Assembly: GCA_023395695.1 (NCBI GenBank) | Contig: JAEWYJ010000093.1 | Coordinates: 1-6,658, forward strand | Origin: Bacillota bacterium | GTDB lineage: Bacteria; Bacillota; Clostridia; Oscillospirales; Ruminococcaceae | Length of the DNA: 6,658 nucleotides | Direction of reading: 5' to 3' | Part shown: one piece after another, positions 1 to 6,044 of the stretch | How the letters are laid out: each line of letters starts with the position of its first letter | Numbering within the stretch: the first letter of the stretch is position 1 | The notes under the pieces: model-generated | Database searches by the model: none | The model's input: only the letters and a program-made list of their open reading frames with translations | Told to the model about the DNA's origin: nothing | Position numbers and translations under genes: made by a program

Positions 1-1747
1 CCTCGACAATAACGCCGGAGGAATCCTTGCGCTCCTTCTTGGGCTTGACCGCAATGGTCGTCGGCGCAGGCTCCGGCCGGTAAATCCGGGCATATTCTTC
101 CCGTAAATGCGGTATAATGCGCGAAAAAGGCAGCCCGCCATAGCCCAAAGCCGCCGCAAGATCCACAGCGGTGTTCAGGTGCTGGCGTTTGGCCTCGGCA
201 GACAGCAGCTGCTCGCGCTGCTCGTCGGTGAGTACGATGCTGGCACGCTTGAATTCGCGGTCGATCATCGCGTTGCCCTCGAGGATATTTTCCTCGCGCC
301 GCTCCTTTTTGAACCAAGCCCGAATTTTGTTGCGGGCCTCGGTCGTTTTAACAATGCCCAGCCAGTCGCGGTTAGGCCCCTGCGTCTTGGAGTTGGAGGT
401 GATAATCTCGACGATCATACCGGTCTGCACCTCGGTGTCAATCGAGACAATCTTGCCGTCGATGCGTGCGCCGGTCATGCGGTTGCCGACCGCCGAATGG
501 ATCGCATAGGCAAAATCCAGCACGGTGGCCCCTGCCGGCAGACTGATAACGTCGCCCTTAGGGGTAAAGACAAAAACCTCCTCCGGGGCGATATCGGATT
601 TTATCGAGCTGACAATATCCTCGGCGCCCTCGCCGTCCTGCTGGTTTTCAATGAGCTGGCGCACCCAGGACAGGCGTTCCTCCAGCTTATCCTTGCCCTG
701 AATACCGACCTTGTATTTCCAGTGTGCGGCAATGCCGTATTCTGCGGTGTAATGCATATCCCAAGTGCGTATCTGCGTCTCGAACGGAATGCCTTCTTTA
801 TCGAATACGGTGGTGTGCAGCGACTGGTACATGTTCTGCTTCGGGGTCGAAATATAATCCTTAAAGCGGTTTGGAATGGGCCGGAACATATCGTGGATAA
901 TGCCCAGAATGTTGTAGCACTCAATGACCGAATCGACGATGATGCGCACGGCGTAAATGTCAAAAACCTCATCAAAGCCGCGCCCCTGCATATAAACCTT
1001 GCGGTAGATGCCATAGATGCTCTTGACGCGCCCCTCGATGTAAGCATTGGGATGTTCCGATTTAACGCGCTCAAAGATGCGCTGCTTGATGCTGGCTAAA
1101 AACTGCTGGCGCTGCTCGCGCGCGGCAAGCTGACTTTCAATTTCGGCATAGGCAATTGGGTCAAGATAGCGCAGCGAGATATCCTCAAGCTCCTCCTTGA
1201 TGCGGCGGATGCCGAGGCGGTCGGCGATGGGCGCATAGATCTCCATCGTTTCAAGCGCCTTATAGCGCCGCTTCTCATCGGCGAGGTACTGAAAGGTTCG
1301 GGCGTTGTGCAGCCGGTCAGCCAGCTTGATAATGACGACACGGATATCCTGCGCCATTGCCAGCAGCATCTTGCGCAGGTTCTCGGACTGCTGTTCCTCC
1401 TTGGAGGAATACGGAATTCTACCCAGCTTGGTCACACCGCCCACCAGCAGCGCCACATCGTTGCCAAAGCTTTTTTTAATGGTAGCCATTTCAATGTCGG
1501 TATCCTCAACGACATCGTGCAGCAGCGCGGCGGCGACCGATTCGGTGTCCATCCCCAGCTCCACAAGAATTTTGGCGACAGCCAGCGGATGGATGATATA
1601 CGGCTCGCCCGAGCGGCGCTTCTGCTCACCGTGGGCTTCGGCCGCCATCTGATAAGCGCGCTCAATAACCTCCAGATTATAGCTTTTGCCGGTCTGGAGA
1701 ATAAATTGTTTCAGATCTTCAATTGAAAATGATTGGCTGTCGTTCAT
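1..1747 (-). CDS. relA: Bifunctional (p)ppGpp synthetase/hydrolase Rel, 3'-truncated by window edge
   Basis: Stringent-response enzyme that makes (p)ppGpp by moving pyrophosphate from ATP to GTP or GDP, and degrades it back. It is cytosolic and ribosome-associated in this family. The frame is open for 582 codons from ATG at 1747 to the window edge. The HD hydrolase domain (about residues 25-175) keeps H53, H77-D78, E81-D82, D144 and N148, the same positions as in the long Rel of Streptococcus, which supports this start. The synthetase domain (about 215-345) shows GRVKSIYGIYRK from 239, D263, RFKD at 294-297, Y307, H311 and ETQIRT from 323. RFKD is the RXKD type of bifunctional enzymes, not the EXDD of synthetase-only RelA. 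A TGS domain spans about 388-450. Sequence stops at GVIVE, just where the Cys-rich/ACT regulatory part normally begins, so roughly 150 residues are missing because of the window edge. The start overlaps the recJ stop as ATGA. No frameshift was found. Confidence 0.97.
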   Translation of the reverse strand, partial: MNDSQSFSIEDLKQFILQTGKSYNLEVIERAYQMAAEAHGEQKRRSGEPYIIHPLAVAKILVELGMDTESVAAALLHDVVEDTDIEMATIKKSFGNDVALLVGGVTKLGRIPYSSKEEQQSENLRKMLLAMAQDIRVVIIKLADRLHNARTFQYLADEKRRYKALETMEIYAPIADRLGIRRIKEELEDISLRYLDPIAYAEIESQLAAREQRQQFLASIKQRIFERVKSEHPNAYIEGRVKSIYGIYRKVYMQGRGFDEVFDIYAVRIIVDSVIECYNILGIIHDMFRPIPNRFKDYISTPKQNMYQSLHTTVFDKEGIPFETQIRTWDMHYTAEYGIAAHWKYKVGIQGKDKLEERLSWVRQLIENQQDGEGAEDIVSSIKSDIAPEEVFVFTPKGDVISLPAGATVLDFAYAIHSAVGNRMTGARIDGKIVSIDTEVQTGMIVEIITSNSKTQGPNRDWLGIVKTTEARNKIRAWFKKERREENILEGNAMIDREFKRASIVLTDEQREQLLSAEAKRQHLNTAVDLAAALGYGGLPFSRIIPHLREEYARIYRPEPAPTTIAVKPKKERKDSSGVIVE

Positions 1748-3789
1748 AATTGTTGCTGTAAGCTCCTTATAATTGAAGAATGCTCAAGCTGTACGCGGGC
1801 GGCCGTGGGATCGACCGTCAGTATTGCAGCCTCCTGCGAGACGGTCTTTTGCAGCAGGCCCAGCTCCTGCAACACTTCAAGTGCGATGCGATAGCGTAAA
1901 TAATCAATCGGCTCCTGCTGTATAATGTGGCAGTAAAGCGCGTTTGGCGAAAAACTGACCGACCCCTGACGCTTGATGTAGCGGTATACCACCGCCACCT
2001 CCTCGCGGGTGGGTATCAGCGCCGGGCTTAAGCCCTCCCGGCGCAGGTAGCTGTCATAGCGCTGCTCGCCACACACCAAAAGGCTCATGTCGCTGCCGGA
2101 CAGCCGGATGCCCTTGAGCTTGAGCGAAACACTCTGCTGTCCCTGATAGTCGTTGATCGAAGCCGAAAACGCAATGTCCACCGTGTCCCCTGCCACGGCG
2201 CAAAAGCCGTTTGGGCGGGCGGTAAAGCACAGCACATTAAAACGGACGCCATCCTGAACGAGGCACAGCTTACAATATTTTCCCTCCGAAAGCGAAAGAA
2301 CGCGCTCCAGGCGCGCGTCGGCCACCATAAATACCGGTGCGGGGTTCTGGCTGCCGAACGGCTCCAGGCAGTCAAGACCTTTGACCTGCTCTACCGTCAG
2401 CAGTCGCGGCGGCACAACGCTGTCCACTCTAAGGCGCGGCGCCGGCATAACAGGATAATGGGCAGCGGCAAACCGCTGCAAGCCTTGGTTAAATTCCGGC
2501 AACCGGGCGGTATCAAGCGAAAAGCCCGCCGCCATTGGATGACCACCGTAGCGGGTCAGGCTGCCGCCGCAGGCCGCCACCGCCTCAATCAGCGAAAAGC
2601 CCTCGACACTGCGCCCCGAGCCCTTGGCGCTTTCCCCTTGTGTTGCGACCAGCAGGCAGGGCTTGCCGAAGCGCTCGACCATGCGGGAGCAAACAATGCC
2701 CACGATACCCGCATTCCAGTCCTTGCCGGAAAATAACAGAATTCTGTTATGTATTAGCGACGGGTCGGCAAGCAGCTGCCCGGCAATATCGTCGGTAATC
2801 TTTTTTTCGTCAGCCCGACGCTGCTGGTTAAGTGCTTCAAGCCGGTTTGCCAGTTCGGCGGCCTCTTCTTCGTTTTCAGTCAGCAGCAGCATCACGGCCA
2901 GATCGGCCGAATCGAGCCTGCCCGCGGCATTAATGCGGGGCGAAATTCCAAACGCCACCGATTCGCCGGTCAGCGTCTTACCGGTAAGACCCGCTGTCTC
3001 AAGCAGCGCGCGCACGCCGGGCCGGTGCGAGTCGGCCAATAGCTCCAGCCCCCGCTGCACAAAGCAGCGGTTCTCGCCGACGAGCGGCACAACATCCGCC
3101 ACCGTACCGATGCACAAAAGGTCGGCATATTCCTCCAAAAGCGCTTCGCCGCGCTCCCCCTCCATTGCGCAGAGCAGCTTGAACGCGACGCCGACGCCAG
3201 AAAGATCTTTAAACGGATAGCCGCAATCGCCGCGGTGCGGGTTGACGACCGCAGCCGCCGCAGGCAGCGTCTCTCTGGGCTGATGATGGTCGGTCACCAC
3301 CACCCGCATTCCCAGTGCGTTGGCATAGTCAATTTCCTCCAACGCGGAAACGCCGTTGTCCACCGTAATAATCAACGAGACGCCCATCCGGTTCAAATCG
3401 TCAATAGCGGGGATGCTCAGGCCATAGCCTTCCTTTTCCCGATGGGGAATATAATAGCAGCTCCTTGCCCCGATTGATTCAAAATAGCTCTTAAGCATCG
3501 CAGTCGAAGCGACGCCATCGCAATCATAGTCGCCAAAAATACAGATAAATTCCTCATTCTCAATGGCCTCCTGTATCGTCTCAAGGGCAGGCGCCATGTC
3601 GCAAAGCAGCATGGGGTCACAAAGCACATCCTCAGGCGCACAGGCCGAAAGCTGTTTGGCCCCGTCTGCGTCATAGCCGCGGCAGGCAAGCACCAGCGAA
3701 GCCAGCTCAGACATGCCCGTCATGCTGCGGTGCAACTGTTCGGCCGCGTCGCCGCACGCCGCGGGAATATCCCAAACCTGTGCCTTCAT
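1744..3789 (-). CDS. recJ: Single-stranded-DNA-specific 5'-3' exonuclease RecJ
   Basis: Metal-dependent 5'-3' exonuclease on single-stranded DNA, used in recombinational repair (RecF-type), mismatch repair and restart of stalled forks; cytosolic. The complete 681-aa frame has the DHH-superfamily motifs in order: DYDCDG at 87-92, HREKEGYGL from 116, TVDNG at 142-146, DHH at 167-169, SGVGVAFK at 197-204, GTVADVVPL from 228 and RINAAGRL at 285-292. The DHHA1 part follows with GRSVEGFSL at 392-400 and GGHPMAAG at 415-422. An OB-fold-like region lies at about 450-565. The last ~110 residues (RYDSYLRREG onward) form a C-terminal extension like those of Gram-positive RecJ proteins. The ATG at 3789 has the SD-like AAAGGGGG with a 7-nt spacer. 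The stop TGA (1744-1746) overlaps the rel start. The usual Firmicute order has apt (adenine phosphoribosyltransferase) between recJ and rel; it is absent here. Confidence 0.97.
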   Translation of the reverse strand: MKAQVWDIPAACGDAAEQLHRSMTGMSELASLVLACRGYDADGAKQLSACAPEDVLCDPMLLCDMAPALETIQEAIENEEFICIFGDYDCDGVASTAMLKSYFESIGARSCYYIPHREKEGYGLSIPAIDDLNRMGVSLIITVDNGVSALEEIDYANALGMRVVVTDHHQPRETLPAAAAVVNPHRGDCGYPFKDLSGVGVAFKLLCAMEGERGEALLEEYADLLCIGTVADVVPLVGENRCFVQRGLELLADSHRPGVRALLETAGLTGKTLTGESVAFGISPRINAAGRLDSADLAVMLLLTENEEEAAELANRLEALNQQRRADEKKITDDIAGQLLADPSLIHNRILLFSGKDWNAGIVGIVCSRMVERFGKPCLLVATQGESAKGSGRSVEGFSLIEAVAACGGSLTRYGGHPMAAGFSLDTARLPEFNQGLQRFAAAHYPVMPAPRLRVDSVVPPRLLTVEQVKGLDCLEPFGSQNPAPVFMVADARLERVLSLSEGKYCKLCLVQDGVRFNVLCFTARPNGFCAVAGDTVDIAFSASINDYQGQQSVSLKLKGIRLSGSDMSLLVCGEQRYDSYLRREGLSPALIPTREEVAVVYRYIKRQGSVSFSPNALYCHIIQQEPIDYLRYRIALEVLQELGLLQKTVSQEAAILTVDPTAARVQLEHSSIIRSLQQQL
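1763..1768 (-). promoter_or_regulatory. Shine-Dalgarno for rel inside the 3' end of recJ
   Basis: AAGGAG lies 15 nt before the rel ATG at 1747, longer than the usual 5-9 nt. No other in-frame ATG, GTG or TTG sits at a better distance, and the HD-domain residue numbering supports this ATG. With the ATGA overlap, the likely mode is translational coupling, where ribosomes ending recJ restart on rel and the distant SD helps. Confidence 0.55.
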
Positions 3790-3796
3790 TCAAACG

Positions 3797-3804
3797 CCCC
3801 CTTT
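3797..3804 (-). promoter_or_regulatory. Ribosome binding site of recJ
   Basis: AAAGGGGG with a 7-nt spacer to the ATG at 3789. It fixes the recJ start and argues that recJ is initiated independently rather than only through a short upstream frame whose TGA also touches this ATG. Confidence 0.75.
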
Positions 3805-3853
3805 TGTTTTGAAATTGCCGGATATGTTCCGCACGTGAAAATTGTAATATAAA

Positions 3854-3881
3854 GGCTGCAAGCCCCGCAACGGGGCAAGCC
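3854..3881 (-). terminator. GC-rich hairpin with U-rich tail in the recJ leader (attenuator-like)
   Basis: GCCCCG and CGGGGC form a perfect 6-bp stem with a 3-nt loop. It is extended by GGCT/AGCC across a 1 + 4-nt internal loop. The RNA then reads UUUAUAUUAC. The shape resembles an intrinsic terminator, but the U-tract is interrupted and the stem is imperfect. It lies 64 nt before the recJ start codon, so it could attenuate recJ-rel, end a leader-derived small RNA, or be only a structured part of the 5' UTR. Confidence 0.4.
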
Positions 3882-3960
3882 GTAGAAGTTTAACGTATAA
3901 AAAGCAGATGCGGCCCCGCTGATAGCACAGCTGAATTCGTCCTCACTTAAAGCGCCCGTC

Positions 3961-3983
3961 AAAATAAAACCTGCGTATGCAGA
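3961..3983 (-). terminator. Weak terminator-like hairpin in the middle of the leader
   Basis: CTGC-ATAC-GCAG gives a 4-bp stem, 5 bp with a U-G pair, followed by GTTTTATTTT. The U-rich tail is good but the stem is very short for a bacterial intrinsic terminator. Its position matters: it begins exactly where the RNA segment that can pair with the transcript's 5' end finishes. Confidence 0.3.
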
Positions 3984-4118
3984 TTGTCCCGACCATAGCT
4001 GTTCCGTACGAATAGCCACTGTGAGGGCCGGTAAACCGCATCATTTGCGCACCGACAGGCAGCAAGCCGCGTTAAGCGGCGAGCCGTTGCACATAATTCC
4101 GGGTATAATAGCCACAAC
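3962..4118 (-). ncRNA. Candidate structured leader or small RNA upstream of recJ
   Basis: By-eye folding of the RNA expected from the promoter at 4125-4153 brings its ends together. GUUGU (4118-4114) pairs with ACAAU (3987-3983), and GGCUAU (4113-4108) pairs with AUGGUC (3996-3991), including two G-U pairs. Inside are CCG/CGG with GAAU/AUUC (4102-4096 with 4013-4004) and UGUG/CACA (4093-4090 with 4023-4020). Two local hairpins fill the middle: GCCGC/GCGGC (4066-4080), and GUCGGU/ACCGGC enclosing CGCA/UGCG (4027-4056). A terminator-like hairpin follows at once. I matched it to no family: the hallmark segments of 6S RNA, RNase P RNA, SRP RNA, tmRNA, T-box and common riboswitches were not seen. 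It may be a long 5' UTR of recJ-rel or a separate RNA of about 155 nt. Energies were not calculated. Confidence 0.4.
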
Positions 4119-4132
4119 GCGGCTATTATACC
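4102..4132. repeat. Perfect 12-bp inverted repeat over the -10 box and start site
   Basis: GGTATAATAGCC (4102-4113 on +) and GGCTATTATACC (4121-4132) are exact reverse complements separated by 7 bp. The right arm contains the minus-strand -10 hexamer, and the left arm covers the first transcribed bases. A further GGCTAT half-site lies directly upstream (4133-4138, minus strand), between the -35 and -10 boxes. The geometry fits an operator for a dimeric repressor. If upstream transcription reads through, the same bases could form a 12-bp RNA hairpin, but no U-tract follows it. Confidence 0.8.
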
Positions 4133-4153
4133 ATAGCCGCCCTTGCAATTCAA
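4125..4153 (-). promoter_or_regulatory. Sigma-A-type promoter with extended -10, driving recJ-rel
   Basis: The -35 box is TTGAAT (4153-4148), the spacer is 17 bp, and the -10 is a consensus TATAAT (4130-4125) preceded by TGG, an extended -10 motif. The likely start is near 4118. The -35 begins 2 bp beyond the stop codon of the FAD gene, so the promoter sits as close to that gene as possible. It would give recJ a leader of about 330 nt. Confidence 0.75.
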
Positions 4154-4155
4154 TA

Positions 4156-5766
4156 TTATTGCCCACTTATTGGCCTTGTATAGCGGTTCATCAACGCCAA
4201 AGCGCAGCGCATCCCATCCACAGCGGCACTCATAATGCCGCCGGCATAGCCCGCCCCCTCGCCGCAGGGATAAAGGCCGTCAAGCCCCTGAGCGACGCAG
4301 TCGCCACCGCGCAGTACCCGCACCGGGGAGGAGGTTCGCGTCTCAACACCGGTAAGCAGTGCCTGCGGGGCGTCAAAGCCAGAAAGCTTTTGACTCAAAA
4401 TCGGCAGTGAACGCCGCATAAAGGCCGTGACCTGCGGCGGCAATACGGCTGTAAGGTTTGTTTCCTTTACACCAATTGGATAGCTGGGTTCTACGCACAC
4501 CGTCCCGCCTGGCAAAGGCTTTTTTAAGAAATCAGCCACCCGCATGCAGGGCGCTTTATAATTCCCGCCAGCCGCTTTAAAGGCAGCCAGCTCCAGCCCT
4601 TGCTGGAAGGCAACCGCGTCTTCCCAGCTGCGGCCATAGTCGTCGGTATCCACCGAGACGACCAGCGCGCTGTTGGCATTTTTTAAATTCCGTGCGCGGT
4701 AGCTCATGCCGTTTGTCACCGCTTGTCCCTCACCTGAAGCGGCGGCGACCACCATGCCGCCCGGGCACATGCAAAAGGTATAGGCCGCACGCTGTCCCTC
4801 CCGGTGGGAGAGCTGGTATTCCCCCGCGGGCAGGTTGGGGTGTCCGGCAAAGTCACCATAAATTGCCCTGTCAATCTCGGCCTGTAGGTGCTCAATGCGC
4901 ACTCCGACCGAAAATGCCTTGGGCGCCAGCAAAGCGCCGCTATGGGCCAAAGCCGAAAAGGTGTCCCTCGCGCTATGGCCGACTGCTGCAATGACTGCTT
5001 CGGCCTCCAGAACGCCCCCGTTACAAGCCACACCGAAAACTGCGCCATTCCTGACCTTAAAAGCCTCGACACGGCTGAGAAAATGAATTTCGCCACCCAG
5101 TGAAAGAATCTCCCCGCGGATGCTTTTGACAACATTTCGCAGCAGATCGGTACCGACATGGGGCTTTGCCTTAATCAGAATATCCTGCGGTGCACCGTGA
5201 CGCACCAGCTCAGCAAGCACGTGGCCGCAAAGCGGGTCGTTGATACGGGTGGTCAGCTTGCCGTCCGAGAAGGTTCCGGCGCCCCCCTCGCCAAACTGAA
5301 CATTGGCATGGGGATTGAGTACGCCGGTCTGCCAGAAGCCCCCGACAGCGGCCACGCGATCTTCCATCGCCGCACCACGCTCCAGCACAATGGGGCGGTA
5401 ACCGTTTTGCGCAAGCAGCAGCGCCGAAAACATGCCCGCCGGCCCAAAACCGACCACAACCGGCCGGCTAAAAAGGGGCGTTTCCCCGGTTTTAATTTCA
5501 ACAGCTGCCGGGGGTACCAGCAACGAAAGATTCCTGATGTTCTCTTGAAGCAGCTTTTCTCCGAGCGTGTCGGCCACCTCAAGCGCCACGGTGCTGACAA
5601 AGTGTACCGGCAAACGGCGCCCCCGCCGCGCATCCACCGAGCTGCGCACCAGCCTTGCCGAAACCACCTGTGCTGTTTTTAATCCTAACTGCGCAACGGC
5701 GACGGCGGGCGCCGCATCGACTCCCTGTGCCACCGACGTGTTAACCTGACTCAGTTGCAAAAGCAT
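4156..5766 (-). CDS. NAD(P)/FAD-dependent dehydrogenase-like protein (COG2509 type)
   Basis: Complete 536-aa predicted cytosolic flavoprotein; substrate and physiological reaction are unknown. About 95 N-terminal residues form a separate domain containing SSVDARRGRRLPVHFVST, as is usual in this family. A Rossmann FAD-binding segment then starts with VVVGFGPAG (GxGPAG at 106-111) and ends its second strand at E129-R130, where the acidic residue should bind the adenosine ribose. Further conserved segments are FGEGGAGTFSDGKL (158-171), AVGHSARDT (261-269), FCMCPGG (331-337), GVETRTSSPVR (473-483) and a C-terminal flavin-closing motif, LYPCGEGAGYAGG (498-510). No signal peptide or membrane helix is seen. 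The ATG at 5766 has AAAGGAG with a 7-nt spacer. I recall relatives of this family lying near cdaA-ybbR-glmM in Clostridia, and the upstream neighbour here is YbbR-like; the two are, however, separated by a strong terminator. No clear terminator follows the gene, so read-through into recJ is possible. Confidence 0.9.
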   Translation of the reverse strand: MLLQLSQVNTSVAQGVDAAPAVAVAQLGLKTAQVVSARLVRSSVDARRGRRLPVHFVSTVALEVADTLGEKLLQENIRNLSLLVPPAAVEIKTGETPLFSRPVVVGFGPAGMFSALLLAQNGYRPIVLERGAAMEDRVAAVGGFWQTGVLNPHANVQFGEGGAGTFSDGKLTTRINDPLCGHVLAELVRHGAPQDILIKAKPHVGTDLLRNVVKSIRGEILSLGGEIHFLSRVEAFKVRNGAVFGVACNGGVLEAEAVIAAVGHSARDTFSALAHSGALLAPKAFSVGVRIEHLQAEIDRAIYGDFAGHPNLPAGEYQLSHREGQRAAYTFCMCPGGMVVAAASGEGQAVTNGMSYRARNLKNANSALVVSVDTDDYGRSWEDAVAFQQGLELAAFKAAGGNYKAPCMRVADFLKKPLPGGTVCVEPSYPIGVKETNLTAVLPPQVTAFMRRSLPILSQKLSGFDAPQALLTGVETRTSSPVRVLRGGDCVAQGLDGLYPCGEGAGYAGGIMSAAVDGMRCALALMNRYTRPISGQ

Positions 5767-5773
5767 ATATTGG

Positions 5774-5780
5774 CTCCTTT
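5774..5780 (-). promoter_or_regulatory. Ribosome binding site of the FAD gene
   Basis: AAAGGAG with a 7-nt spacer to the ATG at 5766, a near-perfect Firmicute Shine-Dalgarno sequence. It decides the start codon. Confidence 0.85.
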
Positions 5781-5803
5781 AATACGAATTATTCCGTGCA
5801 ATA

Positions 5804-5833
5804 TCTATAGGAAATGCTCTGATAAAACGACAA
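5804..5833 (-). promoter_or_regulatory. Weak candidate promoter for the FAD gene
   Basis: TTGTCG (5833-5828), an 18-bp spacer and TATAGA (5809-5804), each hexamer matching 4 of 6 consensus bases. It would start near 5797 and leave about a 30-nt 5' UTR. It is the best candidate I found between the terminator at 5992 and the gene, but it is weak. Its -35 overlaps the right arm of a long inverted repeat, so if it is used, that repeat is DNA-level structure rather than RNA leader. Confidence 0.25.
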
Positions 5834-5923
5834 ATCCAGCGAGCCGAGGGATATTCATAAAACCCATAGCCTTCGACCACTCGGCCACAAAACGGACTGT
5901 CGCCGGCACTTATAGCCGACCAG
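5828..5923 (-). other. Two overlapping, mutually exclusive hairpins upstream of the FAD gene
   Basis: On the minus strand, hairpin 1 pairs GUCGGC (5920-5915) with GCCGGC (5907-5902), extended by CUG/CAG across a 2-nt bulge. Hairpin 2 pairs CGACAGUCC (5902-5894) with GGAUUUGUCG (5837-5828, one bulged U), and inside it GGCCGAG (5886-5880) with CUCGGCU (5848-5842). Both use bases 5902-5897, so only one can form. Such arrangements occur in riboswitches and attenuators, yet no known motif is recognised and no terminator stem is seen here. Function is not established. Confidence 0.35.
5869..5887 (-). pseudogene. 19-nt serine-tRNA D-arm-like fragment
   Basis: TGGCCGAGTGGTCGAAGGC matches the position 8/9 plus D-arm segment typical of bacterial class II serine tRNAs (as I recall it, without alignment). 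The rest of a tRNA is absent: the 7 nt before it do not look like an acceptor strand, no 5-bp anticodon stem with a 7-nt loop follows, and there is no GGTTCGAATCC-type T-arm downstream. It is therefore not a functional tRNA. It may be a decayed remnant, the trace of an old integration event, or coincidence inside a larger inverted repeat. Confidence 0.35.
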
Positions 5924-5991
5924 CTTCAAACCTCGCCCATCTTGACGGCCTGTTTTCCGTGCTGTTGCTCGTTTACCGTATCTGCCTACAC

Positions 5992-6037
5992 AAAAAGCAG
6001 GGGCACTGCCTGATGCTCGCGCAGCGCCCCTGCTTTT
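5992..6037 (-). terminator. Strong intrinsic terminator after the YbbR-like gene
   Basis: AAAAGCAGGGG followed by CGCUGC pairs along 17 positions with GCAGUG followed by CCCCUGCUUUU, around an 11-nt loop, and ends in a run of five U. The single non-Watson-Crick position is G-U in the minus-strand RNA but A-C in the plus-strand RNA, so the hairpin is better formed for minus-strand transcription. It begins 7 nt after the YbbR-like stop codon and separates that unit from the FAD gene. Confidence 0.9.
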
Positions 6038-6044
6038 GTATTTT

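Noticed and set aside
107..1099. 330-aa plus-strand frame opposite rel
   Set aside because: Antisense shadow in GC-rich sequence. The minus-strand frame encodes an uninterrupted Rel with all catalytic residues.
1..1747. Truncated rel as a pseudogene or short synthetase
   Set aside because: The frame is open at the window edge and stops at a domain boundary only because sequence ends there; there is no internal stop or frameshift.
2624..3220. 198-aa plus-strand frame opposite recJ
   Set aside because: Antisense shadow, Ser/Pro/Arg-rich low-quality protein, no SD; recJ motifs are intact on the other strand.
3935..3962. Secondary recJ promoter with TTGACG as -35
   Set aside because: The -35 is good but the best -10 at 16-18 bp (ACGAAT) matches only 3 of 6 bases.
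3786..4019. 77-aa minus-strand frame whose TGA overlaps the recJ ATG
   Set aside because: It starts with GTG and no SD, has no recognisable motif, and crosses both terminator-like hairpins of the structured leader. The ATGA contact is probably coincidence. A conserved homologue would reopen the case.
4102..4113. Plus-strand promoter using the TATAAT in the left arm of the palindrome
   Set aside because: No acceptable -35 at 16-18 bp; the nearest TTGCAC is only 11 bp away, and no plus-strand gene follows.
3962..4118. Assignment of the leader as 6S RNA
   Set aside because: The closed-end fold is suggestive, but I could not find the conserved sequence around the central bubble, so only 'structured RNA' is claimed.
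3959..4153. 64-aa minus-strand frame across the promoter and leader
   Set aside because: It begins at a TTG that is part of the -35 box, so it could not be translated from that promoter, and it has no SD.
5830..5900. Complete tRNA-Ser gene
   Set aside because: Only the D-arm matches. The anticodon stem, variable arm, T-arm and acceptor 3' strand cannot be found.
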